Shown: positions 24,597 through 30,409 of the stretch, in pieces
How the letters are laid out: every line of letters starts with the position of its first letter
Numbering within the stretch: the stretch's first letter is position 1
Source: an uncultured Gemmatimonadota bacterium
GTDB taxonomy: Bacteria; Gemmatimonadota; Gemmatimonadetes; Gemmatimonadales; GWC2-71-9
Reading direction: 5' to 3'
DNA: 30,409 bases
NCBI GenBank assembly: GCA_937961295.1
Contig: CALGOK010000156.1
Coordinates: 1-30,409 of the forward strand
Program-made: the position numbers and the translations under genes
Notes under the pieces: generated by a model
The model's input: the letters and a program-made list of their open reading frames with translations, nothing else
The model's database searches: none
What the model was told of the DNA's origin: nothing

Positions 24597-25634
24597 ATGA
24601 CCTCGCTCCCCGCTCCCCGGCCCCGCGTCGCCCTGCCCGGCATTGCCGCCGTGGCGTGGGAGCACCCCGCCGACCGCGCCGCCCTCCAGGCGCTTCGGGC
24701 CGTGCCCGGCGTCGACGAGGCGATCCGGAAGATCCTCGCGATCCTCGGCGGCGAGCAGGGGATCCGGCTCCTGTTCCAGGGCAACGCCGTCCGGGTGGGA
24801 CCCACCCAGTACCCGCTGCTCTGGGGCCTGCACGTCGAGAACTGCGCGACGTTCGGCTGGGAGGAGATCCCCGAGCTCTACGTGACGCAGACGCCGGTGT
24901 TCAATGCCGGGGCGTACGGCATCGACCACCCGTTCATCGTGATCCACTCCTCGGCGCTGGAGATCCTCGACGAGTCGGAGCTCCGGGTGCTGCTGGCGCA
25001 CGAGCTCGGCCACGTGATCAGCGGACACGCGTTGTACAGCACCATCGCCGAGATCATCACGCTGATCTCGCTCGGCGTGCTGCCGGTGCTCGCGACGATC
25101 GTGCTGCTGCCGGTCAAGCTCGCGTTCCTCGAGTGGTACCGGAAGTCGGAGCTCTCGGCCGACCGCGCGTCATTGCTCGGCGCGCAGGACCTGCCCGCGA
25201 CGATGCGGCTGTTCATGAAGATGGCCGGGGGTGGCAACACCCAGAACGTGCGTCCCGGCGACCTCAACCTCGACCCCTTCCTGGTGCAGGCCAACGAGTA
25301 CGCCGCGAACAACGAGGGACTCAACGTGGTGTACAAGATCCTCAACACGCTGGCGCTCACGCACCCGATGAACGTGGTCCGCGCCGGCGAGGTGCAGCGC
25401 TGGGTGCAGGCCGGCGCCTTCGAGCGGATCATCGCCGGCGAGTACCCGCGCCGCGGCACCACCGACGCCAAGCGGCCGTGGACCGACGACGCGCGCGAGG
25501 CAGGCGCCTACTACTCGCAGGAGATCAAGGACGTGGCGTCGCACCTCCGCCAGGCGGCGAAGAAGGCGGCCGAGAACGCCCGCGAGGCCTTCGACCAGGC
25601 GCGCCGCAAGGGGCCCTCGGGCACGCCCTCGTGA
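24597..25634 (+). CDS. M48-family zinc metallopeptidase
   Basis: The 345-residue protein carries the zinc-binding HExxH as HELGH (135-139), with the longer family context LAHELGHVISGHALY. The third ligand is Glu185 in SELSADRASLL, the usual M48 ExxxD pattern. One hydrophobic membrane segment lies between them (about 152-178, IITLISLGVLPVLATIVLLPV), so the enzyme is probably anchored in the inner membrane like HtpX and related proteases that degrade misfolded membrane proteins. There is no signal peptide. The C-terminal 40 residues are Lys/Arg/Ala-rich and probably helical. The stop overlaps the purD start (GTGA). Confidence 0.88.
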   Translation: MTSLPAPRPRVALPGIAAVAWEHPADRAALQALRAVPGVDEAIRKILAILGGEQGIRLLFQGNAVRVGPTQYPLLWGLHVENCATFGWEEIPELYVTQTPVFNAGAYGIDHPFIVIHSSALEILDESELRVLLAHELGHVISGHALYSTIAEIITLISLGVLPVLATIVLLPVKLAFLEWYRKSELSADRASLLGAQDLPATMRLFMKMAGGGNTQNVRPGDLNLDPFLVQANEYAANNEGLNVVYKILNTLALTHPMNVVRAGEVQRWVQAGAFERIIAGEYPRRGTTDAKRPWTDDAREAGAYYSQEIKDVASHLRQAAKKAAENAREAFDQARRKGPSGTPS

Positions 25635-26896
25635 GGATCCTGGTCGTCGGCGGCGGGGGCCGCGAACATGCCCTGGTCGCCGCACTCGCCGCCGACGACC
25701 CGCACCACGAGCTGCACGCCGCCCCCGGCAATCCGGGCACCGCGGCGCTCGCCACCAATCATCCCGTCCCGGCCGAGGACATCGACCGGCTCGCCGACCT
25801 CGCCGACGCGTTCGCGATCGACCTGGTGGTGGTGGGCCCCGAGGTGCCGCTGGCACTCGGCCTCGCCGATCGCCTCCGGGCGGAGGGGCGCGCCGTGTTC
25901 GGTCCCGGCGCGGCGGGCGCCGAGATCGAGGCCTCGAAGGCGTTCGCCAAGGACGTGATGACGGCTGCTGCCGTGCCGACCGCGTCGAGTCGGACCTTCA
26001 CCGAACTCGAGCCGGCGCTCGCGTGGGTCGCCGCGCATGCCGAGCCGCTGGTGGTGAAGGCGTCGGGACTGGCGGCAGGCAAGGGCGCCATCGTCTGCGC
26101 CACGCGCGCGGAAGCCGCCGACGCGATCCGCGCCATGCTCGGTGACCGCCAGTTCGGCGATGCCGGCCGCACCGTGGTGATCGAGGCGTTCCTCGAGGGG
26201 GAGGAGCTGTCGGTGTTCGCGGTGACCAACGGCCGCGACGTGCGGCTGCTCCCCGCCGCACAGGACCACAAGCGCATCGGCGAGGGCGACACCGGCCCCA
26301 ACACCGGCGGCATGGGCGCCTACGCCCCGGTCGCGATCGCCACGGCGGGACTGCTCGCCCGTGTGGAGCGCGAGGTGCTGCTGCCCACGCTGCGCGAACT
26401 CGAGCGCCGCGGCGCGCCGTACCGCGGCGTCCTCTACGCCGGGCTGATGGTGCACCCCGACGGCACGCCCAACGTGGTCGAGTTCAACTGCCGCTTCGGC
26501 GATCCGGAGACGCAGGTGGTGCTGCCGCTGGTGGCCGGCGGCCTCACCGCGCTGCTCGACGCCGCGGCGCGCGGCGAACCGCTGCCCGAGCTCGCGTTGC
26601 GCGACGGCGCCGCGCTCACCACCGTGCTGGCGAGCGCCGGCTATCCCGAGTCGTCGCGCAAGGGTGACGCGATCACCATCCCCGACGACCTCCCCGCGGG
26701 CGTGACGGTCTATCACGCCGGCACCGCGCGCAGCGACGGCGCCCTCGTCACCGCCGGCGGCCGGGTCCTCGCCGTCACCGCGGTGGGCGCCGACATCGGC
26801 GAGGCGCATCGGCTGAGCCGCGACGCCGCGGAGCGGATCACGTTCGCCGGGAAGCAGTACCGGCGCGACATCGGGTGGCGGGAGATGCAACGATAG
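25631..26896 (+). CDS. purD: Phosphoribosylamine-glycine ligase (PurD)
   Basis: PurD joins glycine to phosphoribosylamine with ATP, the second step of purine synthesis. The 421 residues show the N-terminal GGGGREHAL (7-15), VVGPEVPLALGL (67-78), the ATP-grasp segment VVKASGLAAGKG (141-152), GDTGPNTGGMGAY (219-231) and CRFGDPETQ (287-295). The GTG at 25631 overlaps the stop of the M48 gene and immediately begins the conserved VRILVVGGGG strand, which fixes the start. No other purine gene is adjacent. Confidence 0.97.
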   Translation: MRILVVGGGGREHALVAALAADDPHHELHAAPGNPGTAALATNHPVPAEDIDRLADLADAFAIDLVVVGPEVPLALGLADRLRAEGRAVFGPGAAGAEIEASKAFAKDVMTAAAVPTASSRTFTELEPALAWVAAHAEPLVVKASGLAAGKGAIVCATRAEAADAIRAMLGDRQFGDAGRTVVIEAFLEGEELSVFAVTNGRDVRLLPAAQDHKRIGEGDTGPNTGGMGAYAPVAIATAGLLARVEREVLLPTLRELERRGAPYRGVLYAGLMVHPDGTPNVVEFNCRFGDPETQVVLPLVAGGLTALLDAAARGEPLPELALRDGAALTTVLASAGYPESSRKGDAITIPDDLPAGVTVYHAGTARSDGALVTAGGRVLAVTAVGADIGEAHRLSRDAAERITFAGKQYRRDIGWREMQR

Positions 26897-26901
26897 TCGC
26901 T

Positions 26902-26964
26902 GCCGCGGGCGCGTACCTCGGGACGCGCGATGCCGGCATCGCGCGCCGCGAGCGGCGCGCCTGC
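26902..26964. repeat. 63-bp triple-palindrome element, copy 1 (upstream of fpg)
   Basis: It contains three consecutive palindromes: GCGCGTACC/GGGACGCGC (one mismatch), the perfect 16-mer GCGATGCCGGCATCGC, and GCGCGCCGC-GA-GCGGCGCGC. It differs from copy 2 at 27801-27863 by three bases in 63, in the same orientation. It lies between the purD stop and fpg and touches the putative -10 box of fpg. Confidence 0.9.
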
Positions 26965-26970
26965 TAGCTT
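26965..26970 (+). promoter_or_regulatory. -10 box of a leaderless-type promoter for fpg
   Basis: TAGCTT followed by CTCGCC (six bases) and the ATG at 26977. The -35 position would fall inside the third palindrome of the repeat element, and no TTG-like hexamer is there. Confidence 0.45.
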
Positions 26971-26976
26971 CTCGCC

Positions 26977-27801
26977 ATGCCTGAACTCCCCGAAGTCGAG
27001 ACGATGGTCCGCGAGCTCCGCGAGCGGCTCGTGGGCCGCCGCATCACCGGCGCCCGGCTCAGCCACGACAACCTGCTCGACGGCGTGACACGCGCCACGC
27101 TGGTGCGCGGGCTCAGGGGCCGCCGCATCACCGCGGTCTCGCGCCGTGCCAAGCACGCGCTGATCCACACCGACACCAGGATCCTGGCGGCGCAGCCGGG
27201 GATGAGCGGCGGCCTGGAGGTGCTGGCGCGCCCGCGGCGCGGCGAGGCGGCACGCTATGACGTGCTCACCTGCCCGCTCGACGACGGCGGCGCGCTGGTC
27301 TACCGCGACGTGCGCCGGATCGGCACGCTGCGCTGGCTGACGCCGGATCACTGGTCGGCCTACGAGGCCCGCCTGGGCCCGGAGCCGCTCGACCCCGCCT
27401 TCTCCGCCGCGGAATTCCGCGCGCGGCTCGGCGCGTCGCGCGCCGCGATCAAGAAGGTGCTCATGGACCAGCGCTTCGTGGTGGGCGTGGGAAACATCTA
27501 CGCCAACGAGGCGCTGTTCGCGGCGGGAATCGACCCGTCGCGAACGGCCAATCGGGTCCCCGCTGAACAGCTCGAGGCCCTGCATGGCCATGTCCGGCGA
27601 ATCCTCGCCCTCGCCATCGAGAGCGAGGGAACCACGCTGCGCGACTACCGCACCTCCACCGGCAAGCCGGGCAACTTCCAGCTGGAGTTGCTGGTCTACG
27701 GCCGCGAGGGGGAGCCGTGCCGCACCTGCGGCACCACCCTCGCCGCCACCCACGACATCGACGCGCGGCAGACCGTCTTCTGCTGGAGGTGCCAGGGGTA
27801 G
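26977..27801 (+). CDS. mutM: Formamidopyrimidine-DNA glycosylase (Fpg/MutM)
   Basis: Fpg excises 8-oxoguanine and other oxidised purines and cuts the abasic site. The 274 residues start MPELPEVET with the catalytic Pro2 and Glu3, followed by Lys59 in RRAKHAL (the family Lys57), QPGMSGGLEV, the helix-two-turn-helix VVGVGNIYANEALFAAGI, and a C-terminal zinc finger (CRTC...CWRC, 17 residues between pairs). The usual RRFG damage-probing loop reads RRIG. No Shine-Dalgarno is seen; a leaderless-type -10 precedes it. It is framed on both sides by copies of the 63-bp triple-palindrome element and is followed by a UvrC-like nuclease gene. Confidence 0.95.
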   Translation: MPELPEVETMVRELRERLVGRRITGARLSHDNLLDGVTRATLVRGLRGRRITAVSRRAKHALIHTDTRILAAQPGMSGGLEVLARPRRGEAARYDVLTCPLDDGGALVYRDVRRIGTLRWLTPDHWSAYEARLGPEPLDPAFSAAEFRARLGASRAAIKKVLMDQRFVVGVGNIYANEALFAAGIDPSRTANRVPAEQLEALHGHVRRILALAIESEGTTLRDYRTSTGKPGNFQLELLVYGREGEPCRTCGTTLAATHDIDARQTVFCWRCQG

Positions 27802-27863
27802 CTGCGGGCGCGTCCCTTGGGACGCGCGATGCCGGCATCGCGCGCCGCGAGCGGCGCGCCTGC
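27801..27863. repeat. 63-bp triple-palindrome element, copy 2 (downstream of fpg)
   Basis: The order is the same as in copy 1. The first palindrome is perfect here (GCGCGTCCC-TT-GGGACGCGC), followed by GCGATGCCGGCATCGC and GCGCGCCGC-GA-GCGGCGCGC. It begins at the last base of the fpg stop and ends 12 bases before the putative -10 box of the UvrC-like gene. Confidence 0.9.
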
Positions 27864-27875
27864 GGCGTTCCGTCA

Positions 27876-27881
27876 TATCTT
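27876..27881 (+). promoter_or_regulatory. -10 box of a leaderless-type promoter for the UvrC-like gene
   Basis: TATCTT followed by GCATTC (six bases) and the GTG at 27888. No Shine-Dalgarno lies in front of the gene. No -35 hexamer is recognisable. Confidence 0.5.
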
Positions 27882-27887
27882 GCATTC

Positions 27888-28976
27888 GTGTCCTCCCTCG
27901 CCCTCGCCCTTCCCGCCGCCGACCTCGAGGCGCTGCGGTTCCGGGTCCGGCGCCTGGCCGACGACCGGCCGGGGACCTACCGGATGCTCGACGCGTCGGG
28001 GCGGGTGCTCTACGTCGGCAAGGCCAAGGCGCTCCGCACCCGGCTGCTCTCCTACTTCCGCGCGTCGTACCCCGAGGACAAGGCGGCGCGGATCCTCCAT
28101 GCCACGAGCGACATCCGATTCGACCCCGCGCCGAGCGAGTTTGCCGCGGCGCTCGCCGAGCTGCGACTGATCCGCGAGCACCGTCCGCCGTTCAACGTGG
28201 CGATGAACCGCAATCGCAAGCACGGCTTCGTGGTCGTGACCGACGAGCGGGCCCCGCGGCTGGTGGTCACCGCCGCGCCCGAGCGTCACCCCGGCCGCGC
28301 CTACGGCCCGCTCCCCTCGCCGATGCGCCTGCGCGCCGCCGTGCGCGTGCTGGTCGACCTGCTCGCCCTGCGCGATTGTCGCGCCGACATGCCGATGCAC
28401 TACGCCGAGCAGGCCGACCTCTTCGCCGAACCCCGTCGCGCGGCGTGTCCGCGATTCGACTTCGGCACCTGTCTCGGTCCCTGTGCCGGCCGGATCGCCG
28501 AATGGGCCTATCGCGAGCGTGCCGACCTCGCGGCCGCGTTCTGCGAGGGGCGCTCGGTCCAGCCGCTCGACCGGATCATCCGCGAGATGACGGCGCGAGC
28601 CGACGCCGGCGACTACGAGCGCGCGGTGTACTGGCGCCAGAAGTTCGAGGCGCTCGAGTGGTTCATCGCCGCAACCGCCCGCGCCCGCACCGCGACCGAG
28701 GCGCTCACCTTCGTCTATCGCGACCCCGGCGCGCGCGGCGATGCCCGGGCCTACCTGGTCATCCGCGGCGAGGTCCGCGCCGCGTACCCCGACCCGGTCA
28801 CGCCACTCGAGCGCGAGGCGTTCGCCGCCGTGGTCCGTGAGGAGGTCGGCCGCGATGACCCGACCCCCGGCAGGGTGGATCCGGAGCGCCTGCACCAGCG
28901 GCTGCTGGTGATGTCCTGGTTCCGGACCCGACCCGAGGCATGGCGGCGGACGGCGCCGGTCGAGACGCACCTCTGA
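27888..28976 (+). CDS. UvrC/Cho-like GIY-YIG nuclease lacking the C-terminal UvrC half
   Basis: The 362-residue protein matches the N-terminal part of UvrC. The GIY-YIG nuclease has Gly29-Thr-Tyr31, Tyr42-Val-Gly44, Arg52, the metal-binding Glu91 and Asn103 in RPPFN, all spaced as in UvrC. A Cys-rich region follows, CPRFDFGTCLGPC (as in UvrC/Cho RCLGPC), and a UVR/UvrB-binding-like helix pair (IREMTARADAGDYERAVYWRQKFEALEWF). The RNase H-like endonuclease and helix-hairpin-helix domains that make UvrC about 600 residues long are absent. This fits a Cho-type enzyme that makes the 3' incision with UvrA/UvrB. The GTG at 27888 is chosen from the promoter spacing. It follows fpg, so the pair forms a small DNA-repair cluster. 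Confidence 0.88.
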   Translation: MSSLALALPAADLEALRFRVRRLADDRPGTYRMLDASGRVLYVGKAKALRTRLLSYFRASYPEDKAARILHATSDIRFDPAPSEFAAALAELRLIREHRPPFNVAMNRNRKHGFVVVTDERAPRLVVTAAPERHPGRAYGPLPSPMRLRAAVRVLVDLLALRDCRADMPMHYAEQADLFAEPRRAACPRFDFGTCLGPCAGRIAEWAYRERADLAAAFCEGRSVQPLDRIIREMTARADAGDYERAVYWRQKFEALEWFIAATARARTATEALTFVYRDPGARGDARAYLVIRGEVRAAYPDPVTPLEREAFAAVVREEVGRDDPTPGRVDPERLHQRLLVMSWFRTRPEAWRRTAPVETHL

Positions 28977-29038
28977 TGGAGGGAAGCGAACAGAGAGAAG
29001 CAGAAGGCGGACAGCGGTGATTCCGGACGTCGCAGAAC

Positions 29039-29061
29039 GTTTCAAGGTTGCAACGTGAAAC
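29039..29061. promoter_or_regulatory. Nested inverted repeat, possible operator
   Basis: The perfect 8-mer palindrome GTTGCAAC (29047-29054) is flanked by GTTTCA (29039-29044) and TGAAAC (29056-29061). It is AT-richer than its surroundings and about 50 bases before the ATG of the next gene, with TTTAACA just downstream. A regulator-binding site is plausible. Confidence 0.4.
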
Positions 29062-29110
29062 ATTTAACACCCTCGCCGCGTTGAGTGGGACACACCCAAG
29101 GGAGGGGTTC

Positions 29111-29569
29111 ATGACGATCCGCATCATCGCGGCGCTCGGCGCCGTGTCGCTGGCCGCGGCGCCGCTCGCCGCGCAGGACACCACCGCCGCGCCGACCAAG
29201 ACCTTCACCGCCGCCGAGGAGGCCCGCCACATGGCCCTCGGCCGCAAGGTGAACACCTGGTTCTTCGAGGGTCAGGCCGACTCGCTGCTCGCGATCGCCG
29301 ATTCCACCACGCGGGAACGGATGGGCGGCATCGAGGGCGTGCGCCGGCAGATGGACATGGTGGGCGAGCGCGCCGGGATTCCCCTCAACGTGTTGGTCGA
29401 GAAGATGACCCACCGCCGCGGCATCCCCCAGTTCTGGTGGGAGGCGGAGTTCAGCAGCTTCACCCAGGAGCCGATCGTGATTCGCTGGCTGTTCAACGAA
29501 CAGGGCGAGATGGTCGGCGCAGGCATGGGTCCCAAGAGCCAGGCCCCGCCGCCCGACGGCGAGGGCTGA
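29111..29569 (+). CDS. Small exported protein of unknown function
   Basis: The product has 152 residues with a signal peptide (MTIRIIAALGAVSLAAAPLA, cut after AQ). AAGGGAGGGG precedes the ATG at 29111, giving a strong ribosome-binding site. The mature part reads ALGRKVNTWFFEGQADSLLAI, then helices, then strands FWWEAEFSSF and IVIRWLFNEQGEMVGAGMGP. Helix followed by a curved sheet is reminiscent of NTF2-like/DUF3887 proteins, but I cannot confirm this. It is convergent with the phosphoesterase gene, with a heptamer hairpin between. Confidence 0.8.
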   Translation: MTIRIIAALGAVSLAAAPLAAQDTTAAPTKTFTAAEEARHMALGRKVNTWFFEGQADSLLAIADSTTRERMGGIEGVRRQMDMVGERAGIPLNVLVEKMTHRRGIPQFWWEAEFSSFTQEPIVIRWLFNEQGEMVGAGMGPKSQAPPPDGEG

Positions 29570-29572
29570 GAC

Positions 29573-29645
29573 GCGACAATGCGAAGGGCGAGGGGCGAGG
29601 AGCGGTTGGCCTTCGCCCTTCGCCCCTCGCTCCTCGCGCTGTCGC
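29573..29645. repeat. Heptamer-array hairpin, GCGARGG type (copy E)
   Basis: It starts GCGACA (29573-29578) and ends TGTCGC (29640-29645), the same termini as copy D. Units GCGAAGG, GCGAGGG, GCGAGGA face inverted CCTTCGC, CCTTCGC, CCCTCGC, TCCTCGC. It stands between convergent genes, four bases after one stop and just before the other. Confidence 0.88.
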
Positions 29646-29649
29646 CGGC

Positions 29650-30144
29650 TCAGTCCTCGTCCGCCGCCGTGAGCGGCACCAGCCGCCCGCGCGGCGGGAT
29701 CCCCGCCTCAAGCTCCAGGATCCCCACCGACGCGGGGATGTCATAGCGTCGCGCGCCGGCGCTTCCCGGATTCATCACCGTCACCACCACGTCCACGAGC
29801 TCCAGCTTGGGGATGTGGGTGTGACCGTGGATCAGGATGTCGGCCTCGGGGAACATCGCGTGCAATCCCTCGCTCGGGACGTCGCGGCCGAGCTGGTCGC
29901 CGTGGGTGACCACGATGTCGAAGCCATCGAGCCGCACCGTGGCGACGCGCGGCAGCCGGGCGCGCGCCTCGCCACCGTCGGTGTTGCCGTACACCGCCGT
30001 CACCGGGGCGAGCGCCTCGAGCTCGGTGAGCAGGTCGAGCGGGCCGATGTCGCCGGCGTGCAGGATGTGGTCGACCTGCGCGAACACCTCGAACACCTCC
30101 GGGCGGAGCAGGCCATGCGTGTCGGCAATCACGCCCAGCCGCAT
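29650..30144 (-). CDS. YfcE/MJ0936-type metallophosphoesterase
   Basis: The 164-residue protein is a compact calcineurin-like phosphodiesterase. It has all metal-site motifs: Asp8-x-His10 (IADTHG), Asp32 (HAGDIG), Asn54 (YGNTD), His81 (VVTHGD) and His106-Gly-His108-Thr-His110. It should hydrolyse phosphodiesters in the cytoplasm; the natural substrate of this family is not settled. The ATG at 30144 follows the stop of the UbiD/UbiX-like frame after one base, so translation is probably coupled. Confidence 0.93.
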   Translation of the reverse strand: MRLGVIADTHGLLRPEVFEVFAQVDHILHAGDIGPLDLLTELEALAPVTAVYGNTDGGEARARLPRVATVRLDGFDIVVTHGDQLGRDVPSEGLHAMFPEADILIHGHTHIPKLELVDVVVTVMNPGSAGARRYDIPASVGILELEAGIPPRGRLVPLTAADED

Positions 30145-30145
30145 C

Positions 30146-30409
30146 TCACCCCTGCCAGCGCGGCGCGAGCGCGACGTCGAGTCCGAGGTGATCGACGATC
30201 CGCTGCACGATGAAGTCCACCAGCTGCTCGATGGTCGCGGGCCGGTGGTAGAACCGCGAAGCGGCGGCGACCACCCCCGCCCCGCCCTCGCCCGGCCGGC
30301 GGGTCCGGCTCTCGGTCACCTCCAGAATGGGTGAGACCGGCTCCTTGACGCGCACCAGTTGGCCGTCGCGCTCCAGACGGGCCATGAATTCGCGCAGCGA
30401 GGCATAGGG
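30146..30409 (-). CDS. Chimeric frame: UbiD N-terminus joined to UbiX C-terminus (5' end outside window)
   Basis: The open frame reads without a stop from the right edge (30409) to the stop at 30146, 87 codons. The first 35 or so residues (YASLREFMARLERDGQLVRV, then KEPVSPILEVTE) match the start of UbiD-family decarboxylases. The last 45 (GVVAAASRFYHRPATIEQL, then VDFIVQRIVDHLGLDVALAPRW) match the C-terminal end of UbiX-type flavin prenyltransferases. UbiX supplies prenylated FMN to UbiD, and the genes are often neighbours, so a deletion or an assembly collapse between the two could create this frame. The true start is probably at or just beyond the window edge. The chimera lacks the active sites of both enzymes and is unlikely to be functional. 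Confidence 0.7.
   Translation of the reverse strand, partial: PYASLREFMARLERDGQLVRVKEPVSPILEVTESRTRRPGEGGAGVVAAASRFYHRPATIEQLVDFIVQRIVDHLGLDVALAPRWQG

Noticed and set aside
24656..25630. Upstream extension of the purD frame across the M48 peptidase gene
   Set aside because: The extension is Arg/Pro-rich shadow. PurD proteins begin with the VRILVVGGGG strand, which starts at the GTG at 25631.

Overview
The window is visibly very GC-rich and densely packed, with no gene-free stretch longer than about 235 bases. The mix suggests a diderm, aerobic bacterium of the Gemmatimonadota or a close relative. Reasons: a TonB-dependent receptor with an N-terminal carboxypeptidase-regulatory-like domain, several short lipoproteins and small outer-membrane barrels with signal peptides ending in AQ, a PilB/GspE ATPase, an archaeal/Bacteroidota-style GlmM, many GTG starts, and -10 boxes placed so close to start codons that the mRNAs should be leaderless. 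The phylum is an inference. I saw no rRNA, tRNA, insertion sequence, CRISPR array or phage gene.

Layout. 1-3302 (+) is an operon with tight or overlapping joints: clpX (cut by the left edge), engB, a lipoprotein and a hexapeptide-repeat acyltransferase. It is closed by a heptamer hairpin and a rho-independent terminator. 3537-8118 (+) holds a TonB-dependent receptor and a secreted beta-rich lipoprotein, separated by a strong hairpin; a small lipoprotein follows (8225-8833). 8953-13764 (-) carries an outer-membrane protein, a PilB-type ATPase fused to a response-regulator receiver domain, and a frameshifted Nudix hydrolase. 13783-15824 (+) is a lipoprotein overlapping trpE. 15865-16916 (-) is dtd-maf. 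17040-18893 (+) is a small outer-membrane protein and a serine hydrolase. 18947-23249 (-) is an HD-GYP response regulator, glmM and glmS, i.e. amino-sugar supply for the cell wall. 23359-26896 (+) is a cystathionine gamma-synthase/lyase, an M48 metallopeptidase and purD. 26977-28976 (+) is a DNA-repair pair, fpg/mutM and a short UvrC/Cho-like GIY-YIG nuclease. 29111-29569 (+) is a small exported protein. 29650-30409 (-) is a YfcE-type phosphoesterase and a chimeric UbiD/UbiX reading frame running off the right edge.

The most unusual structure is between the genes. Five intergenic regions carry long hairpins built from 7-bp tandem units (GGTGAAG, GCGARGG or GGGKGAC types) facing their own inverted copies. 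All four convergent gene junctions hold a long hairpin of this or a related kind. A separate 63-bp element with three consecutive perfect or near-perfect palindromes occurs twice, once before fpg and once before the UvrC-like gene, just upstream of a leaderless-type -10 box. Four genes share the pattern TAKSTT-N6-start codon. Other points worth a second look are the PilB-receiver fusion, the UbiD/UbiX chimera and the HD-GYP regulator co-transcribed with glmM-glmS.
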